DNA from: Liolophura sinensis | Taxonomy: Eukaryota; Mollusca; Polyplacophora; Chitonida; Chitonidae | DNA: 64,000 bases | Direction: 5' to 3' | Assembly: GCF_032854445.1 (NCBI RefSeq) | Contig: NC_088306.1 | Coordinates: 3,158,373-3,222,372 of the forward strand | In this document: positions 24,290 to 34,691 of the stretch, in pieces | How positions within the stretch are numbered: position 1 is the first letter of the stretch | Layout of the letters: every line of letters begins with the position of its first letter | Position numbers and translations under genes: made by a program | The notes under the pieces: generated by a model | The model's database searches: none | The model's input: only the letters and a program-made list of their open reading frames with translations | Told to the model about the DNA's origin: nothing

Positions 24290-24378
24290 CTTTCCACCCA
24301 CGGTTATGCTAGCCGCCGTAGTGTGAGTGAAATATGCTTCAGTATGGCGTAAAACACAAGTTAAAAAAAAAAAAATAA
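24290..24378 (+). mobile_element. SINE family 1, 3' end fragment
   Basis: In plus orientation: gctagccgccgtagtgtgag, tgaaatatgcttcagtatgg, cgtaaaacac and then an A-rich tail. Only the last 90 bp of the element are kept. Confidence 0.75.
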
Positions 24379-24537
24379 ATGACTTAACTTCAGAGACAAA
24401 ACCTACTTAAATACCATTCAGAAAAAAAGCGTAACGCTTATATTAGCATGCGAATATAAAGTATATTTAAGCTTTTCTAATCACAAATTTAAGTATGAAA
24501 GCGAATGCTTTTACCACATATAATTGGAACTTTTCGG

Positions 24538-24625
24538 AGAGTTCCAGCTCCAGCATTTCAGCATTCCAGCTCCTGCATTCCATCTATCCAGCTCCAGCTT
24601 TCCAGTTCCAGTATTCCTGCTGTAC
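24538..24625. repeat. degenerate ttccagctccagc repeat
   Basis: Imperfect repeats of about 13-15 bp (ttccagctccagca / ttccagctcctgca). Confidence 0.6.
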
Positions 24626-25756
24626 ACTTAAGGCCATAGTAAAGTGCACATATTTTCCAGCACACACACTCTCAGAGGTGTCTGAGAGAAAATAACAAAG
24701 ACCCAGTGCCCATTTACCACTATGTACTCACCCAGCTGCCTTATCCACTATGAACATGGCATGTATCCTTTGAGTGCGGGCCAGCCACCACACACCAAAT
24801 CTCTCAACACCTAATGATTAAAAAGTCCATGTGAAAATTTCTTTGAATGCTAATCTGTGCGAGCTACTATCTTTTAAATGTAGAATTCTTGTAATAGAGC
24901 AATAAAGTTTCATTTTGTTACAAAATACCATGACAGTCAAAAGCACAGTCTTACACTTGTCAAAAGGACTGTACAGTATATATTATCTAATTTACCTGAA
25001 AACGGAACCCTGTAATCACAGAGTCGATGTACGTGGTACTATTTATTCCGAACTGTCACGACTATACCTGAAGAAACTTTCTTGTGCGGCCTTACAAAAA
25101 TCTAGCGGCGTTTAGACTACACTCAGTACTCTTGTCAGATGTGTTCACATCGTTGGCAAATTTGACTATACCTATTCATTTCGTCTAATTATTCATGTTA
25201 CTTTTGATAAAGCCGTTCATACATTTGTGAGAGTAATAGGATGTAAATTTAGTGAAACGAACATTTCGGTCCGCAACTGTACTATAAGCATAATTGGACT
25301 AAGAAAAACTAATGTGGGTAAATGTCAGCCACACTCTGCATTTTGACGTGAGTTCGTGAGAAATCTGTGCTTTATGAAGACATTCTTCGATTATGAAAGC
25401 AAGTTTCATTTATCATCATCATTTATCATCACATCATTGCATCATTTATCACTAACAATACAGAAAATGAGTCTTGAGTAAATAAGTACAGAATAATTTT
25501 GTAGTTCTGGATTCACTGAAAGTTCAAGATGAATGATGCCTGCTAATGGGTCGTACTAAAAGTAGAGCTATCTCCATACTCGGAAGTCTTACTATCTAAT
25601 ACGAATCAGCTAATGTGATACAGTTTAAAGGAAAAGACCTCTAAAACTCGAAGTAGGAACCAATAAATAGACCACTTAAAACTATTCATATTTTTTCATT
25701 TATATTTTTAAATGTTTGTGAAAGGAGCTAAAGGCGTTCTAACAGCTAAATTCTAA
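24626..25756. other. no recognised feature
   Basis: Unique AT-rich DNA with a short atcatcattt cluster near 25,412-25,450. No exon supported. Confidence 0.4.
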
Positions 25757-25988
25757 GGTGGGCTATATGGACCATGCTATCAGAGTTTAGGAACTCTGAC
25801 GTCACAGGTAGTTTTTCCAACTGTAATCCCCACGCTGAATGTTGGAATAATTATTTTTACCCATGAGTAACATATTACTGAAATAATGTTCCTACAAATT
25901 CCTTCCTTCTGTTCAGGAACATTACGAAAAAAAGTTGATGTGATGTCAGAGTTCCTAGATACTGTCATTATGGCTCATAAAGCCCACC
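25757..25988. mobile_element. MITE-like element with about 60-bp terminal inverted repeats
   Basis: The left end starts ggtgggctatatgg and contains taggaactctgacgtcac. The reverse complement of the right end starts ggtgggctttatga and contains taggaactctgacatcac. The arms match over roughly 60 bp and enclose about 110 bp, giving a 232-bp element with no coding capacity. Flanking TA dinucleotides may be the target duplication, but the exact ends are uncertain. Confidence 0.75.
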
Positions 25989-26236
25989 ATAGTATTCAAA
26001 TATTTAGTTAAGGATATAACAACATCATCCTGCTCAACGGGGGTACGTAAATTCGAGAAATCTGACCTCCCAACTATGAACCTAAAATAAATGGTTTGTG
26101 TACTCGTGGACTTCCCTGTTTTTATAACAGTAGTTTCCAGTTACATGTGCAAATTTCCTGTATTCCGGACCAGTACTTCTATACTGTTTCAAGCTTTTGT
26201 TTTTAGCAGAGAAAAATTCCCTCAACAATGGTAAAA

Positions 26237-26335
26237 TTCAACGTTCAAAAATTTATTTATTTATTTATTTTATTGGTGTTTACGCCGTACTCAAGTATAT
26301 TTCACTTATACGACTGCGACTTCAACGTTCAAAAA
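26237..26335 (-). mobile_element. SINE family 1, severely 5'-truncated copy with target-site duplication
   Basis: Only 69 bp of element (26,252-26,320: TTTA tail, tattggtgtttacgccgtac, ttcacttatacgactgcgac) lie between perfect 15-bp direct repeats ttcaacgttcaaaaa (26,237-26,251 and 26,321-26,335). This is a classic abortive reverse-transcription insertion. Confidence 0.9.
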
Positions 26336-26587
26336 GTTGTCCATATATAACCCCGATATGACGTATTCTCCAACGCCGCGCCATAATGCTGACCGCTGTA
26401 ACAGTCGTATATGTAATTATTCTTGAGTAGACGTGCTGAGTAAAACTCAAATCAGGTAAATACATAAATAAATCAATAAAGAAAGCAATGGATAAATCAA
26501 TAAATAATTTGAAAGCGTCCTGATAAGCATAGCGGTCGTGTGGTAACACTTTTATTTCCATGAGAATAAAAACTTATCCGCCTTGGA

Positions 26588-27008
26588 AGTAGTTGTGGTA
26601 ATAGCGATCGCGGTGGTAATAGCAGTGGTGGTGGTAATAGCAGCAGTGGTGGTAATAGCAGAAGTGGTAGTAATAGCAGTAGTGATGGTGGTAGTAGTAG
26701 TTTTGTTAATAGCAGTAGTGATGGTAATGGCCATCGTGGTGGTAAAAATAGCAGTAGTGGTAAAAATAGCAAGAGTGGTGGTAATGGCAGTAGTGGTGAA
26801 AATACCAGTAGTAGTGATAATAGCGGTAGTGTTGGGAATAGCAGCAGTGGTGGTAATCACACTAGTGGTGGTAATTGTAGTAGTTGCGGTAATAGCAGCA
26901 GTGGTGGTAATAGCTGTAGTGATGGTAATAGCAGTAGTGGTGCTAATCACACTAGTGGTGGTAATAGTAGTAGTGGTGGTGATAGCAGTTGTGGTGGTAA
27001 TGGCAGAA
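26588..27008. repeat. GTA-rich compound microsatellite (ggtaatagcagtagtg)n
   Basis: Irregular ggtggtaatagcagtagt units over 420 bp. The valine-rich and threonine/isoleucine-rich open frames on the two strands are composition artefacts. Confidence 0.9.
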
Positions 27009-27409
27009 GAAATGGTTGAATGTTAGGTAGGTAGTGTAACACTTATATGACGGCGGTTTGTGGGTGTTGGAAAGTATCGCATAACCATACGTTGTGACAT
27101 TGAAGAAGGGCTCGTACAGTTTTCTTCCATAATATAGATAGATAGATCCTTTATTTACCCAGGGTTACATAATTAGTTATAGAACTAGTTTACATTATGG
27201 CCCTGTATTCAAACCTATATACATTATTAGTATGAGTAGACGAACATTATATATACAATAATATAAGATAGATAAATGTGTGAAGATTTTAAATCATCAG
27301 CAAATTTGTAAATCGGTTGGAGTCGAGTAGGAATAGGATCTTTTATTATTGTATACATAATATTTAGAGTTTATACATTTATACATAATTTTAGAGTTTT
27401 CTCACAAAT
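27009..27409. other. no gene; short GATA run
   Basis: A short gatagatagat run at about 27,137-27,147 is followed by cctttatttacccagggtta, which may be the end of a dispersed repeat. Otherwise AT-rich and unique. Confidence 0.4.
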
Positions 27410-28465
27410 ATCGTTTAATCAGACGTTACGACATTAGAGGAAAGCTCTGCTCTACAATTTTTTTCCATAATATCGTTTAATGATACATTGCGACATTATA
27501 GAAGAGCTCTGTTGTGCAGTTTTTTCCCATAATGTCGCTTAATCAAACATTGTAACATTAGAGGAGAGTTCTGTTGTACAGTTTTCTCCCAAAACATGGC
27601 TTAATCATACGTTGCGACATTAGAGGAGAGCTCTGTTGTACAGTTGTCTCCTATGATATCGGTTGATCAAACCTGGCAACATTAGAGGAGAGCTCTGTTG
27701 TGCTGTTGTCTCGTATAATATCGGTTGATCAAACATGGCAACATTAGAGGAGAGCTCTGTTGTGCTGTTGTCTCGTATAATATCGGTTGATCAAACATGG
27801 CAACATTAGAGGAGAGCTCTGTTGTACTGTTGTCTCGTATAATATCGGTTGATCAAACATGGCAACTGTTGTACTGTTGTCTCCCATAATATCGTTTAAT
27901 CGTACGTTGCGATATTACAGGAGAGCTCTGCTGTTCTAGCATACTTAGCGACGTTAACAGAGAGCTCTGTTGTTCAGCCCTCTCATATAACATCCCATAA
28001 TCATACACTATAACCTTACTGAAGAGATCTATGTTGTGTAGTCCTCTCTTCTACTATGGTATAGTCATACATTGCGGCATTAGGGGAAAGCTATGTTGAT
28101 CAGTTCTCTCCCCTAATATCACACAATCATACATTCTGACCTTAGGGGAGACCTCTGTCGTTCAGCCCCCTCTTTTCTAATATCGTACTATCATACATAG
28201 CGACATTCGGGTAGAGCTCTGTTGGACAGTCCTCTCCCGTAATGTCGCACAATCATACATTGCGACATTAGGGTAGAACTCTGTTGGTCAGTCCTCTCCC
28301 ATAATGTCGCACAATCATGCACTGCGACATTAGAGGGAAAACTCTGCTGGTCAGTATTCTCCCGTGATGTCGAACAATCATACACTGCGACATTAGGGGG
28401 AAAACTCTGCTGGTCAGTATTCTCCCGTGATGTCGAACAATCATACACTGCGATATTAGGGGAGA
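27410..28465. repeat. about 62-bp tandem repeat, about 17 copies
   Basis: Units have tctcccataatgtcgcacaa, tcatacattgcgacattagg and ggagagctctgttg(g/t)tcagt. Clear starts at 28,231 and 28,293 give 62 bp. A nested sub-block with ggttgatcaaacatggcaac is amplified three to four times at 27,650-27,870. Confidence 0.88.
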
Positions 28466-29387
28466 ATGCTGTACAATTTAAATGTCACACAAGTTCGAGG
28501 AAATAACATACTTTCTTCGTAATGGCGTAATTGCGTAATTTGAACAAGTAATTACGATTTATTCCCTGGTATAAGTGAAATGTACACTGCGTCAATGTCG
28601 GCAGAAAACGCATTTTATATCTAGCACAGATGTCAAGTTACGTCCGTATACTTTAGACCTATTTTTTTTTTTTGTTTGGTTTTTGGTTTTTAAAAAATTT
28701 CCAGGCTACCCAAATATTTCTTCGGCGAAATGTACCCGGATATTTACATAGTAATAGTAATTTAGTATAGTTATTATATACCGATGTAGCGTAATACTTC
28801 CGGATCGCAGTAATAAGTCACACAAAATAGCATCACATCTTTGAATACTTTTATCACTCAAACCAAATGGCATGGCTCTAAATGTGTTTGACTTAATACT
28901 TTATATTAAAACACCTTGAGTATACAGGGTTGAACATCAGTCAGTCAATCAATCAACCAAACATGTCAACACCTGATGAGAAGACTTTTTCTACAGAGAT
29001 TTACGTTTTATATTTCCACGTGTTTTCTCCACGAGGTAGCCCCGTGCAGAGAATGAGTATAAGCATTGAACAACTTGCTCCATTTTTGATTATGTGCTGT
29101 ATAACCCTTGATTCAGTGAGGAGTATTTACGGCAATGTTTGTAGGTCAGGCAACACACAAGCTTAAGTGCGGTCTGCCCTGACAAACACGGACATAACAT
29201 ACATAACTTCGAGGGTAACCCACATAGCCCAATTGGATGAAGATCCGTGTGTGTGTGGTTATACGCCAATGTAATACGTGGAATTCACCCGTGATCAACT
29301 CATATGCTGTGTTTGTAACTCATAAATCATATCAGGTAAAAACAAAATTTTCAGACATTACATGTGTGTACATATACTGTCTTCTTG
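28466..29387. other. no recognised feature
   Basis: Unique AT-rich sequence; the 78-codon frame at 28,930-29,166 has no recognisable domain. Confidence 0.4.
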
Positions 29388-29609
29388 TGGCAGGGCGAGT
29401 CCTAAAACGCAGTCACCACTGAAGTATCGTACCGTAGACACCGGACATGTCGCCCCACCCAGTTACATTATACTGACCTCGGGCCAGCCTGCCCTGTTTT
29501 TCGTGCTGTACTCTCAAGATGCTGAGTGCCAAGCGAGACAGCAACAAGTTCCATTTTTAAAGTCTTTGGTATCCCAAGGTTTGATCCCTGGTCTCCCGAT
29601 TTCGACTGA
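29388..29609 (-). mobile_element. SINE family 2 copy, tail missing
   Basis: Landmarks: tcttgtggcagggcgagtcc, gtcaccactgaagtatcgta, gccaagcgagacagcaacaa, taaagtctttggtatcccaa and a tRNA-like end with tgatccctggtctcc. It abuts the next copy directly. Confidence 0.8.
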
Positions 29610-29970
29610 GAGAGTGAGTGCTTGGGGTTTAACGTCGTACTCAACAATTTTTCAGTCATAGGACGACGAAGGAATCATTAGGGTGCATATACGTCTAATG
29701 TGCCTCCTTGTTGCACGACGGATTTCCACCGCTCTTTTACTTAGTGCTGCTTCAACTGAGACGACTTACCGAAGGCAAGTAAGCCGCCCCACCCGAGCCA
29801 TTATACTGATACGGGTCAACCAGTCGTTGCACTATCCCCTTCATGCTGAAGGCCAAGCGAGGAAGTTACAATTTCCTCTTTTAAAGTCTTAGGTGTGACT
29901 CGATCAAGGATTGATCCTGGATCTACCGGTCCCAAAGTGGACGCTCTACCCGATTTCGAGGGGGACGCTC
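29610..29970 (-). mobile_element. SINE family 2 copy, near full length
   Basis: Starts with the family-2 tail (gagtgagtgcttggggttta, then acgtcgtactcaacaatttt, tcagtcat). It continues through gcctccttgttgcacgacgg, cgaaggcaagtaagccgccc, gccaagcgaggaagttacaa, taaagtcttaggtgtgactc and a tRNA-like head. The best example of this long form in the window. Confidence 0.85.
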
Positions 29971-30009
29971 TAATCATTATGCCACCGAAGTGATCTTCAA
30001 TATTGATAT

Positions 30010-30290
30010 TCATTTGAGACTTATCTGATCGATACATCATTCATCGACATCGATAATTCTTTTGTCGATATTGCTAAGTGATGTATCCATATTGATAAAT
30101 GATTTATCGTTATGCCTAAACAATCTTATTTATTGACAGGGTAAATGAATCATCGATATCAATAAATGAATTATTGATATTATTTATTGATATAGACGAA
30201 TCATCTATCGATAGCGAAAAATGAATTGTGACAAATAGTTATCGATATCTATAATCCATTCAGCAATATCGATAATTCTGTGTAATTTAG
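30010..30290. repeat. degenerate ATCGAT-rich repeat tract
   Basis: Many imperfect variants of tatcgataatt / tcatcgatatc / aatgaattattgat over 280 bp. Probably a decayed short-period array; the period is not regular enough to state. Confidence 0.55.
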
Positions 30291-31112
30291 GGGACCTTGG
30301 ACCCTGGATTTGAGAGATTGTTTGTGATGGATGTCGATGAGGACTTGGTGATGGATGTCGAAAATCATATAAATAAATGAACTCAGAAAACGATTGGTAA
30401 TAAGTATTGTTGACACTGGCTGCGACTTTCAGTCGGAACCGTCACAAGACTTTCGCAGAGAAAAGGACAAATGGTTTAAATCGCCCACTCAAACAAGTAG
30501 CGGTATATTCCAGTGCGTGTTGACAATTCTCGAACATACGATTTTGTAAATGTGAATGAATAAGGGGTACAATATATATTTCCGTATTTACTTAAGGATT
30601 TATGCCATTCAGGCCATATTGGATTTTATACCAAACCAAAAAGTTCATTTTTTGCTAATAATTTCTACACTCTTGCGGATGATGTCAGGTAAATAGTCCT
30701 ATCTGATGCATTTTTGAGAATTTTGGGCAATTTTTGTAAAACCGGTAGTGACAACCTCCAAACCGGAAGTGGGTATATCTCCTTAATCGATGAAGCCAGA
30801 GGTGTATTCTTACATCATGTCATTCACGTCAGCAAACCGAGAGTAGTAAATGCCAGTAAAAATGACCATTTTTTATATTTTCAAAATTGAAAATGTTGTA
30901 TAGCTAAAAGTGTTCAAACAGAATTCCGCAAAACTTAGTTCTGTCGTAGTCCTCTTGATGAACATTGGCGAGTAAAAATTTGTGTGACCTGAGACATGTG
31001 ATCTGTTGGCCATTTTGAGTTATTATTATTATAATTACTTTTGTCTGATCCACAAGTTCGATCGATTTGAAATGGCATCATTTACGTTGTCATTTTCACA
31101 TACTTCTCACTG
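30291..31112. other. no recognised feature, upstream flank of gene A
   Basis: Unique sequence that ends where homology with the gene B upstream region begins (31,113 pairs with 50,765). Confidence 0.45.
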
Positions 31113-31340
31113 GTTGAACTTTGTCATATACTCCACAACGTGTCTCTTCATAGCTTCCTGTTGTTCTTCGACCGACAAAACTAGGACGATGCACTGTTTA
31201 GGGAGATGTCACGTGACTCGATTAGCCTATTTATATTGTCATGTCATCCGGTCTTGCCTCCAGTCCCGGAACAAGCATTATCTAGGCTAAAATACCCAGA
31301 TATATATGTGTATATAAGACATACGAGCGGCCCACATACT
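31113..31340 (+). promoter_or_regulatory. gene A promoter with GTCACGTGAC palindrome and TATA box
   Basis: A perfect E-box palindrome, GTCACGTGAC, lies at 31,208-31,217. A TATA box, TATATAAG, lies at 31,311-31,318, about 30 bp before the inferred start of the leader. The whole stretch aligns with the gene B promoter (50,765-51,030), including ttcttcgaccgacaaaacta, ccagtcccggaaca and aatacccaga. In vertebrates the 10-bp palindrome is the preferred site of TFEB/MITF/USF-type bHLH-zip factors; its use here is inference. Confidence 0.75.
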
Positions 31341-31425
31341 CCACATCGGTTTGTTCTCTCGAAACAGATACTACAATACGAACGTCTCATTGTGACAGAC
31401 CATTGACACCATCGCAGTAATCCAG
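31341..31425 (+). other. gene A non-coding exon 1 (5' UTR)
   Basis: Contains tcggtttgttctctcgaaac and ends ccatcgcagtaatccag before the donor gtaagaagg. It has no ATG, so translation must start in exon 2. The last 80 bases are identical in gene B. The 5' boundary is inferred from the TATA box. Confidence 0.75.
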
Positions 31426-32133
31426 GTAAGAAGGTATGACTTTAACGTGATCATGTCACGCGTGACTGGGTGATGTTCACTCAGTGAAAGTAATGCTGAA
31501 CAATTCAGAATATACTGCTGTTAACCTTTGTTCCTGTAATTCAACTTTCTCGTAAATTTACAGGATGTTTATGAAAGCATATTCTGAGGGCACTTTTCTG
31601 TTTAAATTGATTAGATTATACCTTTTGTGTACACCTGAAATTGGTCAACCTAACCAATATTGTTTAATCTCAAACGTTAAATTATATAAGTGCACAAAAC
31701 GCCCTGAAATTGTCTCTTAACATATCTGAACTTTCTGTTCACAAGAGGCAGTAACAAGTTCATGATCACAAATGCACAGGGGACGTTAAGATCCAATGTT
31801 ATTTAGTACAGCCCCATAAAGTAGACTAAGTGAATATGGGATTTGTGATATTTTTTAAGGGCTCATAAAATAAACTAGACTAAGTGAATATGGGATTTGT
31901 AATATTTATTAAGGGCTCGTAAAATAAACTAGATTAAGTGAATATGGTATTTGAGATATTTATTTCACTTTTTATTATAAGGTTTTATATTCACAGTGTT
32001 CTGCCTTTATTACTGGTTCTTGTCCTTAAGACAATGTATGTGTCCGTTTCCATGGTTACATCCAGGGTATGTCCAGATATGATTTTCATTTGCGTTGTAC
32101 ATACAATTTCCGTTGTACATATATTTCCGTTGT

Positions 32134-32248
<115 letters not shown>

Positions 32249-32391
32249 TACATATTTTGCTGCAAATGTGCGTAGACAAAAAAAAACAGTGATGTGCCAC
32301 TTTGTTGATACTGTTGTGAGTAGAACGGAAAGTTGTGGAAAGCAGCTGAATCGTTTTGAATTGTAGCTATACTAACTCGGTATATTAAATG

Positions 32392-32670
32392 CAATACAAA
32401 TATAAAGGGCAAGAGCATAACAAGTAAAACCAGGGCAGCGACGATAATGTAATACAACTGGAAAACGGCCATAAGTAACAGGTAAAACCTGGCCTCTTGT
32501 CAAGTTACCTCAGGTAGGGTTATATTCTAATTGTTCATTTGATAGCCTCAGAGTATCAACGTAAACACTCCCTGACACAGTGGAGAATTAGTTTACAACA
32601 ATATACAGAAAAAAATGCACTGATGTTTATAACTGCATGCTGAGCTACGGTGTTCTGTGAGTTTTACACA
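32392..32670 (+). repeat. dispersed repeat R270, copy in gene A intron 1
   Basis: Reads gtaaaaccagggcagcgacg, ctcttgtcaagttacctcag, aaatgcactgatgtttataa. The counterpart in gene B is at 51,905-52,225, so this insertion predates the duplication. Confidence 0.75.
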
Positions 32671-33385
32671 GCCTGGGGCATCATCTCCCGTGCTGGGCTG
32701 TACGCACTGCCAGCTCCACCCGGCTTTAAGCGTTTGTCTGACGTGAGCCCGCAGGCTGTCATGGAAGAGCATATCAGAACTTCACTGAAGAAAAGAGCTT
32801 TACTCATTCTCTTTGTATTATATATGATTTGAGGTGCTCTGAGAAAAAAATAGATGTTTAACATTATAATCGCGTGATTAGCATCTGTATCCAACAGATA
32901 ATAAATGTGCTTAATTTTGAATTGTGACACATTTAAACATGTTTATCCCGCAACTGATAATAAGGCCGCTTTATAATGTTGATGATGTAAAATTAAAACT
33001 TGAAACCACTCTGTTTAAGAAATAAGTTCATCCAAGTTAGAAGATAAATGATTTCATTTATATTGCATTCTAAATGTAGACATGAAAGAAATCCATGTAT
33101 TTATGAAGCAAAGGATTTTTTTTTTTCAGAAATAAGAATACTTTGAACATGTTAAACGGTAGCAATTATTTGAGTGTAGTGACGTGACTCTGAAGTATAT
33201 AATCTTGTATACATTACGGTACACGGTACATAAATACGTGTAACTGCCCAAACTACCACCACAACCTATACGCGTCCCTATTATTGCAAATTAAATATTT
33301 TTTTCTAACTGATAATGTTAAACTTGATAAACGGTATAAACCTGTTGGGAAAGCTTGTTATTTAAAAAAATGACAAGAAAAAGAG

Positions 33386-33521
33386 TTTGTTAGAAGATGC
33401 AGTAGTGTAATCTTTTGTTACTGTTGGCAGATACAGTAGTGTAACCTTTTGTTACTGTCGGCAGATACAATGGTGTAACCTTTTGTTACTGTCGGCAGAT
33501 ACAATGGTGTAACCTTTTGTT
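33386..33521. repeat. 34-bp tandem repeat, about 4 copies
   Basis: Unit ttgttactgtcggcagatac followed by aatggtgtaacctt, in gene A intron 1. Not related by eye to the 34-bp array at 4-5 kb. Confidence 0.9.
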
Positions 33522-34169
33522 ACTGAGCTGGTTTTAACCGATTGGGGTGTTCTTCATTTCCACTGTTCACGAAAGCACTTCTATTCTGGAATGTTTATGG
33601 CGTCACCCGATGCAACAGGCCTTCTTCATACCTTGGCTAGACTGTAAGGTGGCCTCTATCTGGGCGTCTCGGTGGATGGGTAAGGTAAACCACCTAGACC
33701 CAGTTGTTCGAAAGTGTGTTAGCTAATACCTATATTAAGTCAAAGTGTAACATCAGTGGTTTTAGTACATATGTAATATAATAATACACAGTTTTTTGGG
33801 GGGACAAACTTAAAGACCTTGCTTAAAGTTAAATCTGGTACTAAGTCTTAAACCAAGTTTTGGACAACCGGGCCCAAGGATTATGTCCTTTTTTTTTACA
33901 ACCACGTGATGTGGAATGTGATCACGTGACACGCTGCAGACATGTGAATGTTCACTGACAAATACCGTGATAATCAGGTGATGCGTTGTTAAACCTTAGG
34001 CATTTATGATTGCATATACTTACTCGGGCAAATAACTTTCAATCACAGGTATATATACAGCTACTGGCTGGGGAAGAAAGATGCGCATGGCATGTAATGC
34101 CGGGTATTAGGTCTGACAATTGCATTATCAAACAGATGGAGACAGTACAAGACAAACCGGATGGCTCCA

Positions 34170-34345
34170 TAGATTCGGTACTCTTATTTATTTATTTATC
34201 TAACTTTTAATTGATTTAATATAATATATTCATTTGATTCCTGTTTAACGCCATGCTCAAGAATATTCACTTATATAATGTCAGTCAGCTTTACTGACGG
34301 AGGAAAGCGGAGTATCTGGAGTAAACCACCGACCTTAGACAGGTA
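34170..34345 (-). mobile_element. old SINE family 1 copy shared by both gene copies
   Basis: Diverged tail and core (tttgattcctgtttaacgcc, atgctcaagaatattcactt, gagtaaaccaccgaccttag). The matching remnant lies at 52,930-53,080 in gene B, so it was present before duplication. Confidence 0.75.
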
Positions 34346-34691
34346 TTTAACAATTAAACCCGCTGATCAACGACAACATCGAAGCAGTGACATCTGGATT
34401 CTGTCACATGACCTTATTGGTCAAGGATCTAACAGTCGAAACGAGTCACACCTGATCCTCGATAGGCCTGCTGTGTTATTCCAAGTAATTGTTTGACGTT
34501 TAACAATGTACTCATGACTTTTTCACCTACGCTTTACGGCAGTTATTTTTATGGATGGAAGAAATCGGAGTGCTAGGAGTTAATTACAGCCATTTATTTA
34601 TTTATATTGTTACTCGGTAGATAAACAGTGACCCACGGTAAATCCGTTTAAATAAAACAGGAAATATCTAAACTTTCAGAACTCAGCACAG

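Noticed and set aside
26497-27026. Leucine-, threonine- and valine-rich frames
   Set aside because: Composition artefacts of the GTA-rich microsatellite.
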